This document shows positions 45,603 to 55,800 of a DNA stretch of 64,000 bases, in pieces. Each line of letters begins with the position of its first letter. Position 1 is the stretch's first letter. The position numbers were made by a program, and so were the translations under genes. Origin of the DNA: Limnephilus marmoratus (lineage: Eukaryota > Arthropoda > Insecta > Trichoptera > Limnephilidae). The notes beneath the pieces are model-generated. The model was not told where the DNA came from, ran no database searches, and was given only the letters and a program-made list of their open reading frames with translations. The DNA lies in assembly GCA_917880885.1 (NCBI GenBank), contig OU862920.1:40831019-40895018 (forward strand). The letters are read 5' to 3'.

Positions 45603-46410
45603 AAAAAAAATTAGAGTGTTCAATTCACACGCGGTAGAAGTGAACACTTCAGAAAACTTAAATAGACATGAGTGGAGGGGATGATTTTTGAAGTGAAACT
45701 TCCTTAGCCCCGTTAGCGATTCGGAATTCGGATCTAACGGAAATTACGCTTACAGCACCTTCTCAAGCATTATACTCCCATCAAGGCTCCTGGTTTAGAA
45801 ATAAAACGGAAACGACGCGAGGTCTGAGCTCATTGACCTGCTCACTGCGCTTTGATTATGACCTCACTTTTCAAGGCTCATTGTTCTTCAAAGTTTGAGA
45901 TTGTTAAAGTTGTTGGTAAACTTTCGTTTCTACCGCGTGCTAACTGCACTCGATTTTTGTTCTTCGTATTTATTGGTCGAATTCGCACCTTTTCCTATTC
46001 CTCAGGTCATCTCAATAGTAGTTATGTTATCTTCTTCGGAGTAGCTAGATGTCGCTTTCTTTAGTGCTTTATTTGCCTGTTCATTTTGGAGTGATTTGAA
46101 GATTGGATATTTTTTTACAATTTTTTTTTTTTTGGATTTCGTAAGATTTGATCTTTAGTCCGCTGAATATCTTGCCGCTAAGGTTCGTCAGGCGCTTTAT
46201 ACCACTAGACACTGGACTAAAGGAGGCTTGCGTGGCACTGTGGATTCATCGTATTATTACATTGGAACCGAGTACCTTGAAATAAATATATTGCTATCTT
46301 GTTCTCTCGTAGGCTAAATCCTATAGATGTACATGTTTGTCTCTCTTTAGTATCGCTTGCTTCCGTTTCACCGAGTTTCAAATCACAACGGTGCTGAAGA
46401 AGTTTTCAAT
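45603..46410 (+). mobile_element. Nested family E elements with a tRNA-like segment
   Basis: The outer element starts AGAGTGTTCAATTCACACGC at about 45612 and ends AACGGTGCTGAAGAAGTTTT at about 46404. Inside it, 45687-45965 is a second, inverted family E copy (AAGTGAAACTTCCTTAGCCC to CGCGTGCTAACTGCACTCGA). On the minus strand, 46235-46130 is tRNA-like (TTAGTCCAGTGTCTAGTGG start, TCTTACGAAATCC end). Confidence 0.6.
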
Positions 46411-46889
46411 TAATTAACGATTAAGCCACTAGAAAGGGCGTTAATCGTTAATTAAAATTAATTAAACAAAAATACCCACGGGTACCATTTTGGGTGACTT
46501 TCATTTATAGTCACCACAACAACCCAACTCGAGTTGCTTGAAAAACTCCGTCGGATCGCGGTTGACCGATTCATTCGATTTTCACCTACTTATGCAAGCA
46601 TTTATTCGTTCGAAAGAATTTGGAACATTGCGAAATGTTTCTTAACATCGTTTGGTTAATCGTTTATCTTTTTGATTAATTTCTCTCGTACTCAATATTT
46701 TTTGCACTAATTCATTCCAATTCCTTTTATATAAAATTTAAATTGGAACTCTTGTATGCTGTCATCATTCGATTACACACAAAAATACCATAACATGCAT
46801 ATTATGCAACCTCTCGTACTACCGTAGTACAGAGTATCGAAGAGCTACGCCGAGAAAAGAATAACACAAAATTTTTGAGACTCGACTTT

Positions 46890-47500
46890 AAATTTGGGTA
46901 CCGCCGCCCCAGGAACCATTTATTGCATACCCAACACCTCTGGCAGAGGTTTGTCCGGGTCTTGACTGTGGATGCGTCTACCCATCAACCGTGGCAGGTC
47001 GGATTGAGGGAGACCAAAGATATTGAAATATAAAAGATATGCTATGATGGCCGTTCGACTGTCGGCGGACTATGGTCTAATGGTCCTAGTTTGATTTGAT
47101 TAAGGTGTGCACTGTGCAGTAGTATTGATTAAAATATAGTATGATCACGGAAAGAATTCGTTCATTTAGTTGATATAAGGTGTGCAGTAGTATTGGTTAA
47201 CAATGTCGGCGACACCAGGAAGAACAGTCCCACCCAGTAAAAACTGCCGATAGCACATCTCTTAAATATCATTGAGGGAGACCCTCTGAACTCTCCAGAA
47301 GGACTCACTGTCAAACCATGGCATCGCCTTGCTCCATGGTGGAAGGGATGGATTCATAAATCCATTGCTCCTGGACACACTGACCCCCCAGATTCCTACC
47401 TACCCCTCATTCATTTTTCCTTTCCAGAACTTCCTTCTTTACATAAAAAGCCCCTCCACACAGCATATCCTAAGATGACATAAGCTCTGAGGGAAATTAT
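46890..47500 (+). repeat. Dispersed repeat family F, copy 3, interrupted by a hAT MITE
   Basis: Starts GGGTACCGCCGCCCCAGGAA and includes GGTTTGTCCGGGTCTTGACT. It is split at 47015-47274 by a hAT MITE and then resumes with CCTCTGAACTCTCC, GATTCCTACCTACCCCTCAT and a right end at about 47500. The order matches 18440-18830. Confidence 0.7.
47015..47274. mobile_element. hAT MITE, family H1, copy 2 (260 bp)
   Basis: The ends CAAAGATATTGAAATATAAA and (opposite strand) CAATGATATTTAAGAGATGT are inverted copies. A perfect 8-bp duplication, AGGGAGAC, lies at 47007-47014 and 47275-47282. It is about 65 bp shorter than the other two copies. It is inserted in repeat family F. Confidence 0.93.
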
Positions 47501-47552
47501 ATTTAACTTATTATCAAGGGTATTTTAGAAGTCTGTTTTACAATTGAAATTG

Positions 47553-47905
47553 ATAAATAATGCACAAAAAAATCTGAGTGTGTAATTCACGCGAAGTAAA
47601 ATTTGAAAGTCGGTAGATGTGGCTTTTTTCTTGTTTTTTTAAGTGATTTGAAGATTGGATATTGATTTCACAAAAAAAGGCTTTTTTTTGTTTCGTAGGA
47701 TTCGAACCTCCGTTCGCTTTATGTCTCTCTCTCTGGCCGCTGAGACTTGTCAGGCACCTTGCCAACTACGCTATGGAAGGTATGCGCCGAGGTGCGAATT
47801 TACAGCATTATATTAGAGTATTTGTGAAAAGCTGAGTTGTGATCATTTCCGTTTCACCTGAATTTCAAATCACTAACGACGCTAAAGATGTTTCCCTTCA
47901 GAAAT
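47553..47905 (-). mobile_element. Family E element carrying a tRNA-like segment
   Basis: The ends are GAGTGTGTAATTCACGCGAAG (left, on plus) and ACTAACGACGCTAAAGATGT (right). On the minus strand, 47780-47690 reads as a tRNA with a long variable arm: box A TAGCGTAGTTGG and box B GGTTCGAATCC. The acceptor stem does not close perfectly, so it is a derived sequence and not a working gene. Confidence 0.65.
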
Positions 47906-47985
47906 ATAATTTGCCAATTGTCGGCGGATCAACAGTCTGGGTACTGTTTCACATGTTACTGTTTAAGAAATAAATAAATACTTAC

Positions 47986-48102
47986 AGTCATTCGGCTGAT
48001 GATCTTTGGAGACATTTTGGATTTGGCGAATTCGTAGACGTACTTCACTGTCTTGGATACGTTGAACAAGTGAATTTCTTTATGCCTCATTGGTGTCGAT
48101 TG
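47986..48102 (-). CDS. CRAL-TRIO lipid-binding protein, internal exon
   Basis: A 117-nt, phase 0-0 exon coding QSTPMRHKEIHLFNVSKTVK and YVYEFAKSKMSPKIISRMT. This is the CRAL-TRIO strand-and-helix segment (PxRxKxxHxxNxPxxxxxxxxxxKPFLSxKxxxRIxxH in the family), directly upstream of the LPKEYGG exon. The splice sites are strong (TTTTCCAG acceptor, GTAAGT donor). A hAT MITE is inserted about 40 bp upstream of the acceptor. Confidence 0.92.
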
Positions 48103-48150
48103 CTGGAAAAGAAAAAAATAATTAGTTTTTCGTAGTGTAATGGTTTACGC

Positions 48151-48475
48151 CAAAGATATTCAAATACAAAAGAGATATGCTATGATGTCCGCGCAGCTGT
48201 CGGCGGACTACGACCTAATCAGGGTAGTTTGCATACGAAAATAATTTGTTCATTTCGTAGATTTTTGTAGATGTGCATTAGTATTGGTTAGCAATATAGT
48301 TTGAATACGGAAAAAATTCGTTCATTTAGTTTAACGTTCATTTGGTTTATTCGTTAATTATTCGATCATTTAGTTTATTTGATAATTGGTAAACAATATC
48401 GGCGACACCCGGAAGCGCAGTCCCACCTAGTAAAACTGCAGATAGCACATCTTCTATTATATTTAAATATCTATG
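48151..48475. mobile_element. hAT MITE, family H1, copy 3 (325 bp)
   Basis: The ends CAAAGATATTCAAATACAAA and (opposite strand) CATAGATATTTAAATATAAT are inverted. A perfect 8-bp duplication, GTTTACGC, lies at 48143-48150 and 48476-48483. It is the same length as copy 1. It is immediately upstream, in gene direction, of the CRAL-TRIO exon at 48102. Confidence 0.93.
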
Positions 48476-48825
48476 GTTTACGCATATGACAAATTGATGT
48501 TATAATTGATGTCAATTCGTGAGAAACGGTATGAATGCTGGTGAGTTATCTAGTTGTTGTTTTGTATATTTTTGTCAATTAAAATCTGTATCTGTATTTT
48601 CTCCTTAATGAAAAAAAATATATGAATCCAACTTCATATTTTTTTTCCGTTCAATATTTGAAATTTGTTATAAAATTGGCTTTACGACTGTGAGGCCATT
48701 AAGTAGGTCAATTCGAATCAATTCTTTTTTTCTTTAACTTACGTCTCTCTGGACATTACTTTTTTTATTTCTTTAGATTACTTATTCTATAAAACCTCGC
48801 GGGCGTTTAAATTACAAACATAAAT

Positions 48826-48905
48826 TATTGGTGTATATTATTGTTGTATATTATTGTTGTATATTATTGTTGTATATTATTGTTATATATTGTTGTATAT
48901 ACATT
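48826..48905 (+). repeat. Short tandem array of a 13-bp AT-rich unit
   Basis: About five imperfect repeats of ATTGTTGTATATT, intronic. Confidence 0.8.
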
Positions 48906-49054
48906 ATTGTATCGTTAATTCATCAATTACATTGGTTGATTTGTTATCTTATTAGTGCACTGGTGGGTAGTTATGGTGAATAAATTTCTAAGAAATAAAT
49001 TCTAAAATTCTAAAATATGAAATTTTCTATCACGATGGTTTGATGGAAAGTGGC

Positions 49055-49130
49055 AATGGCTGAATCAGTAAAAGCGCACGTCCCGGTTAGACGATAGGTT
49101 GTGGGTTCGAGCCCCATCGTATCATTTTTC
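49055..49130 (+). repeat. tRNA-like sequence or SINE head (family S2), copy 2
   Basis: A box A-like ATGGCTGAATCAGTAAAAGC and a box B GGGTTCGAGCC. The central part GTCCCGGTTAGACGA is nearly the same as GTCCCGGTAAGACGA at 23374. The T arm pairs (GTGGG/CCCAT), but no acceptor stem closes. It lies just left of a family E element. Confidence 0.6.
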
Positions 49131-49169
49131 TGTTTTCCTGTATTATATTTTCGTCCGATTTAAAAAAAA

Positions 49170-49395
49170 AAACACAAGTGTACAATTCACACGCGGTAGA
49201 TGTGAAACCTTCAGAAAACTAAAGTAGATCAGAATGGGGAAGCTACGAAGCACTGCACAAAGAGGAGACCGACTATTATATCTCGTTCTCTCGCCGTAGA
49301 TGTATGTGTTTGTTGCTTTTTAGTGTCGCTTTTTTGTTTCATCGATTTTCAAATCACAACGGTGCTAAAGAAGTTTTCACTTCAATAAATCTAAA
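49170..49395 (+). mobile_element. Family E element copy
   Basis: Starts GTGTACAATTCACACGCGGT and ends ACGGTGCTAAAGAAGTTTTC. The interior differs from other copies and lacks the tRNA-like part. Confidence 0.65.
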
Positions 49396-49458
49396 AACAT
49401 ACTCAATTCGAATTGGTGAATGTTTTACCGATTTTGATGATTCGGAAAAAATTCTGCG

Positions 49459-49640
49459 TTATGGGATCTACACACGACACTGCATGTAGTGACTGCGGCA
49501 GTGACTGCAGAGAGCGTGGAGTTCTAGTTCTAGTTCTAGCGGCCTTTTAACAAACGAGACAGCGCTAGTTCGCTCAAACCCACACTCTCTGCAGTCACTG
49601 CCGAAGTCACTACATGCAGTGTCGTGTGTAGATCCCATAA
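49459..49640. repeat. Near-perfect 61-bp inverted repeat
   Basis: The arms TTATGGGATCTACACACGAC ... and their complement at 49580-49640 pair over about 61 bp with only a few mismatches. The 60-bp spacer has three repeats of TTCTAG. The adjoining mariner remnant starts within about 50 bp. No target duplication was found. Confidence 0.85.
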
Positions 49641-49687
49641 AGCCCGGGCAAGGCCGGGGATTTTAAATTTGACTAAATGTTGTATGG

Positions 49688-50180
49688 GCCAAGGTCCGGA
49701 GAGTACGGTGGATGTCCAATTGAAGCTCCTCTAATTTGGTAGCCGTCTGTTGTGCATTGTGTGGTCTAGCGTTCTAACGCGCGTTTGTTGATTTGCTTCA
49801 CTCAATTCGTTAGGTACCCACCTTTCAAGCTTTTTCACCTTCCCAATTTGCTTCAAGTGGATTAAAACAATTTTATCACTAATACGGCAGCCTGCAGCTA
49901 AATCGGACGTGGTTTGCGATGGATCCGCTTCCACAATAGCCTTCAATTCTTCATTATCAACTTTGGTCTCCGGCCGTCCACGGGGCTTGTTCTGCAGGTC
50001 GAAATTCCCAGAACGAAAACGTTGGAACCAAAAACGCACTGTGTTTTCTTTTGCGGCACCGTCGCCATACACATCATTAATCCTTCGAGCCATTTCTGCA
50101 GCACTGGTGCCACGGTGGAACTCGTACTCGTAAATAACGCGATATTTCATGTTTTCCATTTTGTAAACTAAGTGACGCAA
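49688..50180 (-). pseudogene. Internally deleted mariner transposase
   Basis: The minus-strand frame reads YEYEFHRGTSAAEMARRIND and NTVRFWFQRFRSGNFDLQN, then RGRPETKV and LKAIVEADPSQTTSDLAAGC. This is the two-HTH DNA-binding half of a mariner (SETMAR-like) transposase. After ANQQTRVR it jumps to NARPHNAQQTATKLEELQL and, one frame away, HPPYSPDLGPY, which belong near the second and third catalytic aspartates. The stretch between, including the first two Asp residues, is deleted and the frame is shifted. It cannot be active. Terminal repeats were not found. Confidence 0.93.
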
Positions 50181-50579
50181 AGAAAAAAATCAATTAAGGA
50201 AAAAACAAATGAATTATAATTTTCGAAATACAAATACATAAGTAAATAGCTGTTTAAATTTGAATTTGGAATTCCTAACCAAAGAGAAGATATTTGAGAT
50301 TAAAATTGCCAGTACGGCAAAACGCCAATTTCATATGTAAGGACCTATATATACAACATCTGGAATAAACAACCTGAGTTCATACCCGATTGAAACTCAT
50401 TTATAAAAATAATATTAACATAAATAAATTAGACACTGACTTGTCAACAACCCCGAGCAGTATTGAACCAGGGCAAAGATTATGATAAATGCTATATACT
50501 TACCACTAAATATTTGCAGTGTGCTTATGATCGAAATATTATGCAATGGCAATCTACTCAAAAGCTAATTTTTTTTTGA
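50181..50579. other. AT-rich intronic stretch
   Basis: I see no recognised features in this part of the CRAL-TRIO intron. Confidence 0.5.
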
Positions 50580-51320
50580 AAAAAATTTTATTAACATAAA
50601 ATAGTTTTTTTTTCTTGCTTACATTGCACCTGCAAAGCTACTGCAAGTAGCTTGTCGGCAGGAAAATAGTGTGGACAACAACATGATACAATATACAATG
50701 TTTTACAATAGAAGAAAAAAATATTGCAATTTAATAAAAAACATAATAAAAACACAAATAAGTATAAAAAAAAATAATAAACATATGTATTTAAAAAAAA
50801 AAAATTTAATATTAATAATTAAAAATTAAAAATGCACGAGGAGTTAAGTCAATACATAAAATCTGATTCCAATAGCCATGTTCTAAACAATAGTGCAAAT
50901 TTAGGTGTCGAGCAACATTTTTTCAAATCATATGGCAGCGTATTAAAAATAAGTGGTACATTGTATTCAAGAGATCGCTGGCCATGTTTATTAGAAAATC
51001 TAGGTACTATCATCCCATCATTTTGTGTAAGCCTAGTATTGTACATGTGGTCCACCATTGTTTTATATGGGCTATCTAAGATATGTTGCATTCAGATTTT
51101 ATGCCAAAAAAGAGCTCTAATAGGTAACACATTTATGGATTTATACATAATTGTGATATTTATTTTGCCGCTGTTCATAAAGTGCTTTGCTGACGAGTAA
51201 TTTGACCATAGCATTTTGAATTGACTGTACATCTTGGAAAATATTATGGTAAAAAAAATTATAATTAGGTTTTTGGGTACTATTGATTCTTGGACAGTTT
51301 TGATTGGCATTTTAGTTTAA
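50580..51320 (-). pseudogene. LINE ORF2 C-terminal fragment with 3' UTR
   Basis: The minus strand codes FSKMYSQFKMLWSNYSSAKH and KSINVLPIRALFWHKI, then a single in-frame TGA, then HMYNTRLTQNDGMIVPRFSN, HGQRSLEY and PLIFNTLPYDLKK. The order (LPI, NTR, GxRSxxYxxPxxFNxLP) is that of the region after the RT domain in several insect LINEs. The frame is kept across the one stop. A UTR-like block with AGCTACTTGCAGTAGCTTTG (50634-50655) and A-rich sequence follow. Confidence 0.75.
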
Positions 51321-51589
51321 GACTAATTCACGTGTAGGTGTACCTACTAAACATTTTTTCAATCTCAACTCTCAACTAGTGATGACCATTTCTGTATGGA
51401 ATGATATGGCCCACAAGACCTTCCGCACGTCCTGTGCCTTGACCAAATAAAATATAAAACATTAAACGATTTCTAATCTGTTTTGAAATGGGGTTTAGCG
51501 GAAAACTTTTGTGTTCTTATCTTGATGTTTTACATGGGTTCCATTTTTTAAGGGTATGTACGCTTCCAAATTGTGTCTCTAAAACATGA

Positions 51590-52232
51590 ATATAACCACG
51601 GACATATAAATATATCTGGACCTGCCCTAAGTGATAAAAACGTATTATTTCCCCCTCCACATGGCGCCGGCTGTAGCTCCTCCTTGGAACCGGCTCGCTC
51701 CATGGGGAGGGGATATAGCCTCGCTTGAATCTAAAATGTGTGACGTCATCATTCTTGCCGTGAACAGCGAGAAGCTGACATCCATACATTTAACGAAATA
51801 ACGGCAGCTTGTGCTATACAATATATCTACGTATCAATGTACACATAACGAATGTGGGCGGTACTCCAATGTGCTCGTCGCTGGTTACAGGGGTAAGTAA
51901 ATTATGAAACATTTGTAAAAGTGTTTTAACTAAACACGGAAACAAAATATTGATATGTGTATTGGCGCGAGTCTTTTTGGGGCGAGCATTTGGCCTTAGC
52001 AAATATGTTTTGAACGTGGCAAGCAATTCGCGCTCCCATGTAAAAAGGTCTATTCATTCAAAGCAGATTTTGCTTTTAAGAACTAAATGGTGATATTGTA
52101 ATGCGAGATGCCTATATACTGTCAGATTGATTGTTCAACGAATGACAGTCATCTTTCCCCTCTTCGCTCTACATAGTTTGGTTTTACCCCTCATCTGTAA
52201 CTGCTTGTCTATCCATTTGGATGTCTATGAAT
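51590..52232 (+). repeat. Dispersed repeat family C, copy 2 (uninterrupted)
   Basis: It matches 7870-8835 without the foldback insert, reading CTCGTCGCTGGTTACAGGGG straight through. It retains the hairpin around CCATGGGGAGGGG. This is the empty-site reference for the element at 8180-8480. Confidence 0.82.
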
Positions 52233-52708
52233 ATAACAGAACAGAGTTTTTATATTTCTTATTTAATAGAAATCGTTCAGATTTCCGGGTGCTACAACCA
52301 AAATATTTAACGTTTTCAAAATCAGTATTAGAAAATAAAAAAAGGTTTCGCAACAAACTTTTGTCTCTTTATTTTGAATCGGCCTCTCAAAATTATTTTC
52401 TTATCTGTTCTTTCATATTTCGTAATGATAAATCTTTCCCTAAAAAGTTTGGTCTTGGAGGCAAAACATTTTAGCCTGCGGCGCTTTGCTTTTGTTTTCT
52501 ATGATTGTTTTATTAGAAAAAAATAACGGTTTAATAAAATATAAACACCACCGACTGCAAAGTTAACCAAGTCAATGTTTTATATTTTAATCTTTATGTA
52601 CCCTTTCCCCTGCTGCCCGCGAATAAATTGAAAAGGTATAAATTGGCCCTCCGGTTAAAAGGACTGATTTAAACAATGCTCAAGTTTGATAAGAAAGGCA
52701 GTATGTAA

Positions 52709-53492
52709 TCTTACTAATATTATAAAAGCGAAAGTTTGTATGGATGTATGTGTGTGTGTTTGCTACTCTTTCACACAAAACCTACTGAATGGATTTTAAT
52801 GAAACTTTACAATAATATAGCTCATTCATCAGAATAACATAGAGGCTATATACAATGGTAAGCTCTGGCGTTATGAAATTATTATAGTTTAGTGTCGTTT
52901 ACAAAAGCGAGTTTTTGATAATGTCGGACGTCACAAAAGCGAGTTATTGATGTTGATATATTTGCGGGAAATTTTATTTAAGGCGCATAGTTAAAAATGA
53001 ATCGCCGATATGTATGTACGCGCATAACTTCCGAACGACTGCACCAAATTGAATAATTCTTTTTTTTGTGTTCGTTATTGTCAGGACAAGGTTTGTATGA
53101 AACTACTGGTGAGCTCTATAATTATTAAATTTGTATCGAAAAATTGCAATAGGTGGAACGCGAGCTGTTTAAAAACTGAATGTACCGGGAATGAATATAT
53201 GGAATTAGGGTGGGGAAGGGGAGTGGTGGAGGGAGGAAGGAGGAGGGGAACTCGGGTAGGGAGAGGGAGAGGGGGAAGTGGAACCTGGGTGGGGAAGGGG
53301 AACTCTGGAGGGGAGTTCGCGGGACGGGGAAGGGGGGAGTGGAATAGGGAGGAGGAAGGTGAAGGAGACGGAGTAGGAACGTGTGAGGGAAAGGGGACGT
53401 GGGAGAGGAAGGGGACGAATGGGAAAGGACACGCAGGGAGAAACAATTTCTTTATTAAATGGTATAGCACCGCATGCCGGGAACCAGCTAGT
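52709..53492 (+). mobile_element. Helitron-like element, longest copy
   Basis: Starts TCTTACTAATATTATAAAAG, followed by GTGTTTGCTACTCTTTCACA. It includes CGAACGACTGCACCAAATTG and a purine-rich tract at 53205-53440, then CAATTTCTTTATTAAATGG, and ends GCCGGGAACCAGCTAGT. The start, middle and CTAG end are shared with 9248-9578 and the 4440-5863 element. No Rep/helicase gene is present; the open frames on both strands come from the G-rich tract. Confidence 0.75.
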
Positions 53493-53792
53493 TATTTTAT
53501 AAGTTATCGAACATTCGTTATGTTCAAACAATGAATAAGAAAACACAGGCTTTTTCAAGCTCATATAAATAATTTAATGATATTCTCGGATCTGATTATT
53601 TGATTGTATGTTCGGCCCTGATCTCTGTCTGCACGATCGAGCTCTCAGCCGTTAGGTATTCAATCTTATGACCAGACGATGATTAAATTTGATTTGACTC
53701 GGAAAATCTGAATCCGTATCCTTTCTACATCTGTAACCTTTTAAATAATATATTTTAATGGCTTTTTTACATTGAAAATCTGTAGATACTGA

Positions 53793-54499
53793 AGAGCGTT
53801 TAACCAGCCAGCGGACGAAAATCCACATTTCGTCGAAAGTTGTTCTTATGATCGTGCAGGGCGGTTACAATGAGAAAGATTAATTATTCTCCGTACCAGC
53901 TTTTTAAAATTATAACTCAATATCGAATTCATTTCAATCCAAATTAGCTTTCATTTATACCTTCATCCAAAAATGCTGAAAGCCGTGATGATAAAACTAT
54001 TAAAATAATGTACTTTTTGTAATTATTTTTTGATTATAAGTATTTATCATTTTTCAATAGTGTCTAAATTGAATAAGAATGTTAAAAAAATCTGAAATAT
54101 ATTAGTTTGTAAGTGCGCAAATAAATACACAAATGGGCCAATTTTCGACAAGAAACACATGTACGTACATATTTTTTAATGATTTTATTGAAACTAAAAT
54201 TAAAATTCTAAAACATGCGTTTGCTAGATAATGTATTGATTTATTTTACTGCATGATTATATTATTTGAAATGGGAGTGGTATAATACAAAACCTTTTTT
54301 GAAAATTTAACCAATCTGCCAACGACCTATGGAATAACCTTATTATACTAAAAATTATAAAAATTTCTCAAAATTTATTACATGCGAATGCTAGATAAAA
54401 GAACAATCTTTCGAAATCGATTTATAATTTTTTGTGGAAAAGAGTCAATACGTCTAAAATGACATATTTCTGGTTTTCTCTGGTAATGCCCACTTAATG
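53793..54499 (+). repeat. Dispersed repeat family A, copy 3
   Basis: Runs from GAGCGTTTAACCAGCCAGCG to TTTTCTCTGGTAATGCCCAC. It is very similar to the outer parts of copy 2 and lacks its insertion. Confidence 0.85.
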
Positions 54500-54569
54500 T
54501 TGAATTCTTACACTATTTGACTAACAAGAATCTCTAAAACGAATTTTGAATTTTACATAAAACTTATAG

Positions 54570-54641
54570 AGAGCCAGGGAAACGGGAATCGAACCCATAA
54601 CCAAAATGAAATGCGTTTACCATGCGCTATTGAAATCAATA
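54570..54641 (-). repeat. tRNA-like pseudogene or SINE head
   Basis: On the minus strand: a box A-like TAGCGCATGGTAAACGC, a CAT triplet near the anticodon position, and box B GGTTCGATTCC with a T-stem (GGG/CCC). The 5' acceptor side is degraded. It is possibly a tRNA-Met-derived relic. Confidence 0.45.
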
Positions 54642-55589
54642 TTAGCTTTATGTATGGCTACACACTCTAATAATTTATATGAGCTAGGAAGCAAAATACT
54701 TAATCGGTATTGGGTGTTGTTACTTTCGATATTGCTTAAATCTCACTCGTATTGATAATAATTGGAAGAAAAATTTGATTGTCATTTCACAAGACATTTC
54801 TTCGAATTGTTGATCGTATCTTTTTCAGTTTTCTGCCGTGACGGTTATTTGTTTTTAATAAAAGATTATACGTTATATATTATATTACGTTATAGATTTT
54901 CTTAGTCATTCGTAAGCGTGCTCCAAATCTAAATACCGGAAGATAATCAACCAAATTGACTTTGACTACAGAGAAAGGCCGCTAACTAACTTTTTAAATC
55001 CAAGAATTTGATTAGGCGGTTCAAGAGATGTCTCAATTTTGTACATCACAAATGAATCTTTATCAAAACTGTGTAAACTAATTTTTAGAGTTCGGTTGAT
55101 GGTTTAAAAAAGTTGCTTTGAAACGATTTTGAACACGAGACTTTTGCAAGCAGCATTCGGTTATAAAACTATCGTTAATGATTGTAATGTTAACATTTAA
55201 AATTTTAACACATCACTATTAAATTTTGCATATATTATCGAAGTTGAGCGTATTTTAAAGCTTCAGTTGGATCTCCGGATGGTCCGAGCGAAATATGTTG
55301 GCAGGAATTGTTTTTGAACAGTTGTCGAAAATTTATTTTCAGCATGTCATTCCAACTGCAACACTAGAGAGGAAATATATATTATAATAATAATAATGAA
55401 TATTGATTTGAATTTCCCAGCCAGCACGCAAGCGCCGATTCGTCTAGACGGCAGGCCTGCAGAAATATCTGAACGCATCGCTATTTGCACAACCTACCTC
55501 AAATTTCTAGAAAGTGTGAATTTTTAAACTGTGAGTGATACATTTTGATCTCACCGCAAGTTGAGCGATCTGTAGCAAGTTGTTTTGAT
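54642..55589. other. AT-rich intronic stretch
   Basis: I see no supportable gene or repeat here. Confidence 0.5.
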
Positions 55590-55800
55590 GATGGCTAGCG
55601 ATATTAATCCGCCGCGGCCGGTGTGAATAAGTTAGAGGAAAACTGCGTGTCACGTGGGGGGAGATTGTCCGGTGTGTTGTGATTATTTTGTTCCGTCCGG
55701 CCAGACGCAGCAAGCAGCTGATCTCTGAAAAACCCCGGGTGTGGGGTGGTGCGTTATGCTTGGTAACAGTGGCACTGACAACTGTCAACAGCTGGTGAGC
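55590..55800 (+). promoter_or_regulatory. GC-rich patch, possible promoter/first exon
   Basis: About 200 bases are clearly less AT-rich than their surroundings and contain several CpG dinucleotides (for example CCGCCGCGGCCGGTG). An ATG at 55756 opens 13 codons that run in frame to a donor-like CTG|GTGAGC at 55794/55795. No protein family can be recognised from 13 residues. It could be a first exon of an unannotated plus-strand gene, or a fragment of a GC-rich transposon. Confidence 0.25.

Noticed and set aside
49909..50171. Plus-strand frames over the mariner remnant
   Set aside because: Antisense shadows of the transposase sequence.
52127..52474. 115-residue plus-strand frame overlapping repeat family C
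   Set aside because: The frame begins in the repeat and continues into unique AT-rich sequence; no similarity was recognised.
53049..53564. Open frames of 161, 129 and 119 residues on both strands
   Set aside because: Same cause as above: G/A-rich tract, with Pro/Ser-rich complements.
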